A DNA stretch of 64,000 nucleotides, from assembly GCA_039602395.1 (NCBI GenBank), contig JBCNJP010000023.1, forward strand, positions 87,508,451 through 87,572,450, read 5' to 3'. The notes under the pieces were generated by a model. That model saw only the letters and a program-made list of their open reading frames with translations. It ran no database searches and was not told the origin of the DNA. This DNA comes from Deinandra increscens subsp. villosa. Lineage: Eukaryota; Streptophyta; Magnoliopsida; Asterales; Asteraceae. Positions 1-7,551 of the stretch are shown piece by piece. Positions within the stretch are counted from its first letter, which is position 1. The number at the start of each line of letters is the position of its first letter. A program made the translations under genes and the position numbers.

Positions 1-952
1 TTGATTGAAAGTCACATAGTGTCCGGTTTATAGTAACACCAACTCTTTTGGTAAAAGAGTGTGGTGTGGTTCAAACTCCAGTGACACCTCGTTCTTTGAC
101 GAGATGACGTAAGAGGAGTAGGTGGAGGTAGAGAACATGACGTGATGCTCGAGGAGGCTGGCGATGGTGAGGTCGTACCTCGCCACATTCGGAACATGTT
201 TGATGTGGCCTTTCTTTTTGACAAGAAATGACACATCGACCACACCACCGAAGGTGACGATGGTGTCGTTTCCGGTCGAGTATTTCACCTGAGGGTTTCA
301 GGTTTCCGGTGTTGAGGATCAACCCGGAGATTATTACATAGGGTAGGAACAATGGACAGATCCACGGCAGCAGCCGCACCGATCTCCTAAGGAGAGCAGC
401 GGCGGCCAGGGGTGGGGGGGGGGGCGACCTCGGCGTTGGGTGGGGGTGGAGCAGCAAAATTCGAAGGGTGGGGGTGGAGCAGAAGCAGCAACATCGAAGG
501 GTGGGGGTGGAGGAGAAGCAACATCAACAACAGCGAATGGCGGGGGTAGTGGAGCAATATCAACGACGTCGACTAGGGGTGGGGGTAGAGGAGGAGGAGC
601 AGTAGTAGCAGCGACATCGACAGGTGGTGGTAAAGAAGGAGTAACATTGATGACCGGGGGTGTAGGAAGAGGAGCAGCAGCATCGGCGTCATCGACGGGT
701 GGGGGTGTAGGAGGAGTAGCAGCAACAACGGAGGTGAAGGGTGGGGGTGGAGCAATATCAGCGGCGGCATCGACGGGTGGGGGGTGGAGGAGGAGCAACA
801 TTGACGTCAATTAGGGTTTGAACAGGGTGGTGTGGAGGAGAATAAGAGGGTGAGGGTGAGGTTGCTGTAGAGGGTAGTGCCCTTGGAGACCGTTCATGAT
901 CAATAGTGAACGTATCATGTGAACTATCGCTGTGACGAGTAGGAGAAGACAT
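1..952 (-). pseudogene. Proline-rich, single-TM protein gene, copy A (broken)
   Basis: Read on the minus strand the gene starts at 952 (MSSPTRHSDSSHDT), has a short Ser/Pro-rich head, then a long tract of PPPP(P)xDVAA-type repeats, a basic-hydrophobic segment (RRSVRLLPWICPLF...YVIISGLIL) that looks like a membrane anchor, and a beta-rich tail (FGGVVDVSFLVKKKGH, TIASLLEHHVM). The layout of proline-rich cytosolic head, RR-TM and beta-rich tail resembles plant LEA2/NDR1-HIN1-like proteins. That assignment is tentative. The reading frame changes three times: at a 6-G run near 781, in the G-run region near 410-440, and at the 25-bp deletion near 265-275. The window edge may cut the 3' end. Confidence 0.5.
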
Positions 953-1129
953 TGTTGATCGATCATAAAGTGGACGTACTAGTAGTAGTAAAAATATTAT
1001 AGCTAGCTACGATGGAGATGGGGGAATATTTAAGATTAAGAAGAGATGGTTGGGTGGAGAATTGGAGATCGATAGGAGAATGTATGTATATATATAATAT
1101 AGGCCCGGAGGATGGGAGAATAACTATAT

Positions 1130-1262
1130 ATTGTTTGTTGGCCATTTGCAGGACAATTTTCAGATTTCGATGCCAGTCGAGGAAGTTGATGTCATCAAGT
1201 TTCTCCTTCTCAAGGAGAAACTGGAGCTGGAAAACCTCGTTGTTTGCGTTAGCATTAGCCAT
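1130..1262 (-). pseudogene. Ty1/copia gag N-terminal fragment
   Basis: From the ATG at 1262 the minus strand reads MANANANNEV, then FLLEKEKLDDINFLDWHRNL and KIVLQMANKQ. The LLEKEKL...NFLDWHRNLKIVL pattern is typical of the start of plant copia gag polyproteins (retrotran_gag / UBN2-like). Only about 45 codons remain, with no protease, integrase or RT nearby. It sits at the junction where the two tandem copies stop matching, so it may have arrived with the duplication. Confidence 0.7.
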
Positions 1263-1379
1263 CTGAGACAACAGGAAATTCATTTAGTGTTTCGATGTAA
1301 TATTCGTATTAAAAACGGCAAGCAAGTCTTGAATAAGAATATGGAAATTCAATTAGTAGTCAACTAAGGAATATGGAAA

Positions 1380-1478
1380 TTAAATTCGTTTAGTGTTTCG
1401 ACCCACAAAGGCAGCCTTGCTATTCTTTTCCAGAATGTTAAGAATCATAGCTTCAACTCCGTCATCGAAAATTTCCAT
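1380..1478 (-). other. Small 32-codon ORF in the duplication spacer, unrecognised
   Basis: The ORF starts MEIFDDGVEAM and ends FVGRNTKRI then stop. It is preceded by a T-rich stretch ending in TAG on the minus strand, so it could be a captured exon. I do not recognise the family. Confidence 0.25.
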
Positions 1479-1740
1479 CTAAAAACAAATCTGCAAAAAA
1501 ATAAGAAACGTTAAGACGATTATACTTCAGATCAATGAAACCATCAAGAACCCTAAGATGAAATATCTATCGTTTTGAAGACGTTTAACAAAACAACACC
1601 TGGATTTATTTATTATCAAATATTAGTACTTTACATTACGATTTGTATATAAAGATTGTGACAGTAGACGTTCTACAGTGATATAATTTCGGACACCTGA
1701 TCTGACAATTTGGTTGATTGAAAGTCACATAGTGTCCGGT

Positions 1741-2682
1741 TTATAGTAACACCAACTCTTTTGGTAAAAGAGTGTGGTGTGGTTCAAACTCCAGTGACAC
1801 CTCGTTCTTCAACGAGATGATGTAGGAGGAGTAGGTGGAGGTGGAGATCATGACGTGATGCTCGAGGAGGCTGGCGATGGTGAGGTCGTACCTCACCACA
1901 TTCGAAACAGGTTTGATGTGGCCTTTCTTTTTGACAAGAAATGACACATCGACCACACCACCGAAGGTGATGGTGGTGCCGTTTCCGGCAGATATGGTGA
2001 GGTTCCGGCCGAGTATTCCACCTGAGGGTTTCAGGTGTCCGGTGTTGAGGATCAACCCGGAGATTATTACATAGGCCAGGAACAATCGACAGATCCACGG
2101 CAGCAGCCGCACCGATCTCCTAAGGAGAGCAGCGGTGGTCAGGGGTGGAGGGGGTGCGGCGTCGGCGTTGGGTGGGGGTGGAGCAGCAATATCGAAGGGT
2201 GGGGGTGGAGCAGAAGCAGCAACATCGATGGGTGGGGGTGGAGGAGGAGTAGCAGCAACAACAACGAATGGTGGGGGTAGTGGAGAAATATCAATGGCGT
2301 CGACTGAGGGTGGGGTGGAGGAGGAGGAGCAGCAGTAGCAGCGGCATCGACGAGTGGTGGTAGAGGAGGAGTAACATTGACGACCGGGGGTGGAGGAAGA
2401 GGAGCAACAGCAGCGGCGTCGTCGACGGGTGGGGGTGTAGGAGGAGCAGCAACAACAACGGAGGTGAAGGGTGGGGGTGGAGCAATATCAGCGGCGGCGT
2501 CGACGGGTGGGGGGTGGAGGAGGAGCAACATTGACGTCGATTAGGGTTTGAACAGGGTGGTGTGGAGGAGAATAAGAGGGTGAGGGTGAGGTTGCTGTAG
2601 AGGGTAGTGCCCTTGGAGACCGTTCATGATCAATAGTGAACATATCATCTAAACTATCGCTGGGACGAGTAGGAGAAGACAT
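1741..2682 (-). pseudogene. Proline-rich, single-TM protein gene, copy B (better preserved)
   Basis: This is the tandem partner of the copy ending at 952. The start is at 2682 (MSSPTRPSDSLDDM). The C-terminal part is one uninterrupted frame of 123 codons (1741-2112) with the hydrophobic segment LLPWICRLFLAYVIISGLIL and a beta-rich tail, like the extracellular LEA2 domain of NDR1/HIN1-like proteins (weak, by layout only). The proline-rich middle needs frame changes at a 6-G run (about 2512) and at a 4-G run (about 2310), where neighbouring repeat units have five G. An expressed gene would need these G-run lengths corrected or spliced out. No regulation can be read. Confidence 0.5.
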
Positions 2683-2920
2683 TGTTGATCGATCAGAAAG
2701 TGGACGTACTGGTAGTAGTGAAAATATTATAGCTAGCTACGAGGGAGATGGGGGAATTTTTAAGATTAAGAAGAGATGGTTGGGTGGAGAATTGGAGATC
2801 GATAGGAGAATGTATGTATATATATAATATAGGCCCGGAGGATGGGAGAATAACTATATTATTATAATTTGGTGGGGTCGTCAATCGTCATATAATAATA
2901 ATTATTAGGTTAATTACAAT

Positions 2921-2946
2921 ACCTCCACCGAGATCTCGGTGGAGGT
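2921..2946. repeat. Perfect 26-bp palindrome
   Basis: ACCTCCACCGAGA is followed directly by its reverse complement, with AGATCT at the centre. Further partial copies of the GAGATCTCGGTG motif lie within 130 bp downstream. It lies 280 bp upstream of the Harbinger transposase ORF. Whether it is subterminal transposon sequence is not shown. Confidence 0.8.
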
Positions 2947-3225
2947 GGTGACTTGGCAACCTAAACGCGTTGTCCCTTGGTGAGGGTATTGGAGGGTGAT
3001 CTCGGTGAACATGCCCTCGGTCCCCGTCCCCCGTGTTTGAAATCTCGGTGAAGAATGAAAGTTTCGATCTGTTGGAGGTGGGCCACCACCCCCACCCAAC
3101 GGTTATCTCCATTTATAAAAAAAATTAATTAAATATCTATCTATTTAAATACTCAAATACTCCTACACAACTCTCCATTTTAAAACCATTTCACACCAAC
3201 TCTCTCAAAATAAGAAATCTACAAT

Positions 3226-4521
3226 ATGTCTTCCTCATCGTCCTCATCAAAGATCGATTCCGATGATGAGGCAGATACGTTTTTTGTCGAGGCGATGTTT
3301 GTTGCCGCAAGTGAGGAGGCCGAAAGTTCTAAAGGGGGTTATACAAGGAAGACGATCAAAAGAGAACGACAGAAGGCACATAGACGACTTGTCGACGACT
3401 ACTTCTCCGAGAACGCACTCTTTAAAGATAAGTTTTGTCGTCGCTTTCGTATGCACAAACCTCTTTTTTTACGCATTGTTAACGATTTATCGCGTCATAA
3501 AAATACTTCCGTTTAAGATATGATGCTAGAGGCAGGATATGTTTAAGTCCTTTGCAAAAATGCGTTGCCGCCATACACCAACTCGCTTATGGTATTACCT
3601 CTGATGTGTTTGATGAATATTTGCATATCGGAGATAGTACTGCAAAAGAATATCTTTATAAATTTTGCAAGTATCTTCGACATATATATTCTGCTCGATA
3701 TATGCGCAAGCCTACATGGAGTGATATTTCAAAGTTGTACGAGTTTCATTCAAACAAACATGGTTTTCCTGGTATGTTGGATAGTCTAGATTGTATGCAT
3801 TGGAGTGGTCTAGTTGTCCGAACGCTTGGCGTGGGCGATTCATGTGGGGCGATCATGCACACCCCATGATTATGCTAGAGGTAGTAGCCTCGCAAGATTT
3901 ATGGTTCTGGCATGCATTCTTTGAAGTGGCAGGTTCCAATAATGACATCAATATGCTTCTGCAATCTCATCTTTTAAATGATTTGATTAAAACAAGGCAC
4001 CCGAGTCGTCGTTTGAAGTGAACGACACATTTTACGAACATGGTTATTATCTTGCTGATGGGATATATCCAGAATGGTCCGTGTTTGTGAAGACCTTAAG
4101 TGCCTCGACAACCGAAAAACGAAAAAATTATGCTAAGGCTCCGGAAGGGGCAAGAAAGGATGTGAAGAGAGCATTTTCCGTACTTAAGAAAAAATGGAAA
4201 ATCATTGAAAATCCGGCAAGAATATGGAACCTTAATAAGATCACAGACATCATATTCGCTTGCATGATTTTGCATAACATGACCAGGGAGGACGAGGGTT
4301 ATGCAATTTGCGAGTACGATCCTCAAGATGTTATACCGGATCAGGGGGAACCTCCAGAAGAGATAATTAATGCAAATGTTTTGGAAATTCGTAACCGTGA
4401 AACCCATCACAACTTGAGAGCTGATTTGATCGAACATATTGATAATGTTCGAGGCACCATTCCAGTCCAGCCAGAAGAAGAAGACGATGAAGACTGGGAT
4501 GATGAAGATGTTATTTTTTAG
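3226..4521 (+). pseudogene. PIF/Harbinger transposase (ALP1/HARBI1-like), three frameshifts
   Basis: This is a DDE transposase of the PIF/Harbinger superfamily (plant transposon protein / DDE_Tnp_4). After an acidic Ser-rich start come DYFSENALFKDKFCRRFRMH, RYDARGRICLSPLQKCVAAI, HQLAYGITSDVFDEYL, KHGFPGMLDSLDCMHW, LEVVASQDLWFWHAFF, GSNNDINML, YYLADGIYPEW and FACMILHNM, in family order over about 430 codons, which is close to full length. The frame changes near 3499, 3803 and 3996, each explained by one base. The first two acidic catalytic residues are visible (SLDCM, NNDIN). The third position, normally the E of VERAF, reads VKRAF. An acidic tail (EEEDDEDWDDED) ends the protein. The element looks recently inactivated. 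I did not find its terminal inverted repeats. Confidence 0.9.
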
Positions 4522-4640
4522 TTAATGTAATTTCAAATTTCAGTTAATGTAATTTCAATTTCCAGTTAATGTAATTTCAAATTCCAGTTAATGTAATTTC
4601 AAATTCCAGTTAATGTAATTTCAAATTCCAGTTAATCGTA
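4522..4640. repeat. Tandem repeat, about 24 bp per unit (about 5 units)
   Basis: Units read CAGTTAATGTAATTTCAAATT with minor changes, starting at the transposase stop codon. The tract fills its 3' untranslated region. Confidence 0.9.
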
Positions 4641-4649
4641 GAATTTCAA

Positions 4650-4765
4650 TATGACCGTTTGAGAATCTGACCGTTTGAAAAATATGACCGTTTGAGAATC
4701 TGTCCGTTTGAAAAATATGACCGTTTGAGAATCTGACCGTTTGAGGATCTGACCATTTGGGTTTA
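4650..4765. repeat. Tandem repeat of GACCGTTTGA-type units
   Basis: ATGACCGTTTGAGAATCTG and ATGACCGTTTGAAAAAT alternate for about 110 bp. The tract ends in a possible TATA element (CCTATAAATATAGCC at about 4770), about 95 bp upstream of the next ORF's ATG. This would suit a promoter for the second ORF. Confidence 0.8.
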
Positions 4766-4863
4766 TGACCCTATAAATATAGCCTCCTGGATGAATTACT
4801 TCATCAAACATGCGATCATATGAAAACTTTCTCTCTATTCTGCAGGACTTCCACAACCTTACA

Positions 4864-6034
4864 ATGTCAACTCCTCTAAGAGATGCTCTTGATGGATACA
4901 GTGGAGGAAGACGGTCACGCTATAATCATCTACGTCCTAGAGGACCTCGACCGGTTGCACAACCTCCTATTCTGGTTCCAGCTCCAGGATTTGTTCCACC
5001 AATTGAAAGCCTCCACCCCCACCTCCACCTGCAGTTCAACACCCACCACCACCTGTTGTTAGGGGTGTTCATGGTTCGGTTTCAAACCGCGAAATCGCCC
5101 AAACCGGTCATCGGTTCGGTTTGGCGGTCGGTTTTTTATCTTAACGAACGGTCGGTCGGTTTTGAAAATTTTAAACCGTTGTGAACGGTTTGGTTTACGG
5201 TTTATATGAAAAACCGGTCGTAAAAAAACGGGACCGGACCATGTACATATAATAAATAATATATAGTATATAAAAGTATATATAAATTACATTGACTTGT
5301 TTTTTGTAACAAGATTTTGGGTTTCAGCGTTTAATAACAAAAAATATGGAAATTTAGACATGTTTTCATCCTGGAAACTCTAGTATACTATTGTTTATAT
5401 TATATGAGGTTTAGTATTTGCATTATGTTTTGGATGTTACATGTTCTATTTAGAGGTGGATGTGGATTTTGTATTAACAAATTAGAGATGACAAATATAA
5501 TAGACTAGCTCATATTCTCATTCCCACATTTGATAAAGTTGATTTCGAATTTTCTTTTAATTTAAAATTTATATTCTAAACTTATATTGAAAGCCTAAAT
5601 ATTCTAAACCGTGAAACCAAATTGAAACCAAACCGGAAGTAAGGTTTTAATTTTTAACAGTTCTGTTTAAGTTTTCGATTATTAAAAACCACAATTAACA
5701 GTTTGGTTTACGGTTTGACCCAAAAACCGTAAAAACCGGACCGCGAACACCCCTACCTATTGTTGATGAACTTTGGGAGGATGAAACTTTCTGGAATTGG
5801 GCTTTTGATTATTAGTTGCCAGAGAACCCACCAGAGGAACCACTCCAAGAATACAACAAATTTGATGATGAAGTCCATTTGGAGGACATAGAAGAACCGG
5901 TTGATGACGATGAATTACAAGATGAGGCGACACTTCGTGAGGTGTGGAAGGAGGAACTGAGAGAACAACAAGCTGAGGCGGCCCTGTGGGTTGAGGATTC
6001 CGACACCGACTCCAGTTCGGATTTCTGGTGGTAA
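4864..6034 (+). pseudogene. Acidic companion ORF of the Harbinger element, split by a hAT insertion
   Basis: The ATG at 4864 opens MSTPLRDALDGYSGGRRSRY, followed by an Arg/Pro-rich section (HLRPRGPRPVAQPP) and a proline tract (PPPPPPAVQHPPPPVV once the frame near 5010 is corrected). The frame is interrupted at 5060-5755 by a hAT-like element and resumes as DELWEDETFWNWAFDY, then an in-frame TAG at 5813. It continues in the same frame to 6034 with a strongly acidic region (DDEVHLEDIEEPVDDDELQD) and ends DTDSSSDFWW. Without the insertion it encodes roughly 155-160 residues. I see no Myb/trihelix domain, which is what the second protein of Harbinger elements usually carries. Function unknown. 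Its position suggests an element-encoded accessory protein, or a neighbour gene hit by transposons. Confidence 0.6.
5060..5755. mobile_element. hAT-like non-autonomous element (696 bp)
   Basis: The ends are TAGGGGTGTTC and GAACACCCCTA (perfect 11-bp terminal inverted repeats). The 8-bp flanks are CCTGTTGT on the left and CCTATTGT on the right, a target duplication with one mismatch. Subterminal sequence is rich in AACCGG/CCGGTT motifs. No transposase ORF is inside. TIR and 8-bp duplication together fit the hAT superfamily. Confidence 0.9.
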
Positions 6035-6760
6035 TTTGTGGTTTTAATTTTAGGAAGTGTGCTTTTTTTTTAATTTTAGGAATTGGTAATTTTAGGAAGT
6101 GTGTTTTTAAATTTTAGGAAAATGTAATTTTAGGATGTGTTTTTTTTTTTAATTTGTAGGATGTGTAATTTTTTTTATATAAAATGTAGTTTTTTTATTA
6201 TATTTAATGAAGTGGTTGTTTTTTTAATCTAAATTAATTTTTAGTTGACCACTTGCGCTTAAGTCTGAAAAAATACCACATGTACATGACACACGACCTA
6301 ACACCCATTTTTTAAAACGCTGTGAGCAAAGTCAAAACTCTAAAAGTGGTCTGAAAGTTGACCACTGCGCGTTGCGGCGGGTCACCTTTTAACGACGCTT
6401 CGCGGCAGGCCACCCATTTTCCAAAACGCCATGGTCAAAGTCGAAAACTCTAAAAGTTAATTAAAAGTTAACCACGTGTCGTAAAAACATTGGCCTAACA
6501 CGTAACCACGTACCGTCATACGTGACCTAACACATGACCACGTGTCGCAAAAGCATTGACCTACATATGACACGTGTCAGGCCACGTAACCAATCTATTA
6601 TTGAATGAACATGACACGTGTCATGTTATTAGTGGTGGAACATGACACGTGTCATATTCATATTGGTCATCATATGAATAGTGGATTTTGAGTGTGGACC
6701 ATCCATTCATTATTGTATATATATACAATTACTTTTCCTTTTTTATTAAATGAATTAAAT
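6035..6760. other. Non-coding 3' tract with T-rich repeats and ACGT motifs
   Basis: The first 150 bp repeat TTTTAGGAAGTGTG-like units. From 6240 on the DNA carries many CACGTG/CACGTGTC motifs and repeated 'ttgaccac' and 'aaaacgc' words. No coding sequence was seen. It may be the 3' end of the Harbinger element. Confidence 0.6.
6568..6654. promoter_or_regulatory. Cluster of three TGACACGTGTCA G-box palindromes
   Basis: The perfect 12-bp palindrome TGACACGTGTCA occurs at 6568-6579, 6612-6623 and 6643-6654. CACGTGTC is the core bound by plant bZIP (ABRE) and bHLH factors. The cluster is about 900 bp upstream of the PRP19/MAC3 start codon. Regulation of that gene is inference. Confidence 0.55.
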
Positions 6761-6991
6761 AATAATAAAAGTAAAGTGAAAGAAGTGAAAGGTGAAAGAT
6801 GGATATTGGAAATGAAATAAGTGAAAGGTGAGGAGAGTGAAAGGTGATGATGTGACGCTGAGTTGGCAAAAATGTAAGATAAAAGATAATAAGTGATAGA
6901 AATGTATTGTGAATAACCTAATACTTACTTTCTGTATGCTCAAATGTTGTATAAGATGGAGATTGACAAATTATGCTGATAGCTTATCTTA

Positions 6992-7225
6992 GGGGAGGGG
7001 GTATGGTTGTGGTATGGCTTGGTGAAGCCATGCCCACCACCCAATAAAAACATGACACTTGGTTGTGGTTTGATTTCCTCCGGCTCTTCATGGCTTGATG
7101 GAACCGTGTGGCTTGAAAAAATAGAGCCGTGGGGCTCAAACCGCGTCACGCGGTATGGTTGACGGGAGGAACCGGGCGGTTCCCTTGGAGCCGGGCAATG
7201 GAACCGCCCCTCATACCGCCTCCCC
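6992..7225. mobile_element. Tourist-like (Harbinger) MITE, 234 bp
   Basis: The ends GGGGAGGGGGTATG and CATACCGCCTCCCC form an imperfect terminal inverted repeat. TTA flanks both sides (6989-6991 and 7226-7228), the usual 3-bp target duplication of Harbinger/Tourist elements. There is no coding capacity. It lies in the upstream region of the PRP19 gene. Confidence 0.88.
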
Positions 7226-7228
7226 TTA

Positions 7229-7551
7229 TAGTGATCACGTGCCGGTGTTTATATACCATTCATGTAAAAGGTTAATTAAAACTTGACCCGTAAACACACA
7301 TTTTTTATACCGTACGTAACTTTTTAATTAAAAAAATATACCACTCTACTACTCTTTAGTCTTTCCATACACTAAAAATCTAATATAGCTTAGGAAATTA
7401 GTTAACGGTATCAAAACAATTTAGGGTTTTCTCAACTCATTTTGACCAAAAGTCATCGGGAGCTTTCTCCACCTGCAGAACTTACATCCCGATCCATTTC
7501 CATCTCCACCGCGGCGACCGGCGATTCTAAAACCCTAGCTACCACCGCACC
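7229..7551 (+). promoter_or_regulatory. Upstream region and 5' UTR of PRP19/MAC3
   Basis: This stretch between the MITE and the start codon holds an AAACCCTAG telo-box-like motif at about 7530-7540 and a TTTAGGGTTT motif at about 7420. Such motifs are common in promoters of plant housekeeping and translation-related genes. No clear TATA box was seen. Confidence 0.45.

Larger units (their letters stand above)
1..2860. repeat. Tandem duplication of a ~1.15-kb unit, offset about 1.71 kb
   Basis: The sequence from position 1 to about 1131 is repeated from about 1713 to 2850 in the same direction with small differences. The copies share the same start and the same end of similarity (a TA-rich stretch followed by AGGCCCGGAGGATGGGAGAA), after which they diverge. 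Copy A lacks about 25 bp found in copy B near 1998-2022. The spacer (1131-1712) holds a copia gag fragment and a small ORF. Each copy contains one proline-rich gene copy on the minus strand. Confidence 0.9.

Noticed and set aside
334..2531. Glycine-rich plus-strand and leucine-rich minus-strand ORFs in the G-rich repeats
   Set aside because: They are shadow frames of the proline-rich minus-strand repeat; the third frames only arise from the low-complexity DNA.
4096..4437. 113-codon minus-strand ORF opposite the Harbinger transposase
   Set aside because: It lies antisense to the conserved C-terminal transposase motifs and has no features of its own.
2840..6760. Full boundaries for the Harbinger element
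   Set aside because: I looked for matching TIRs with TTA/TAA flanks around 2850-3200 and 6040-6760 and found none convincing, so only the ORFs are annotated.
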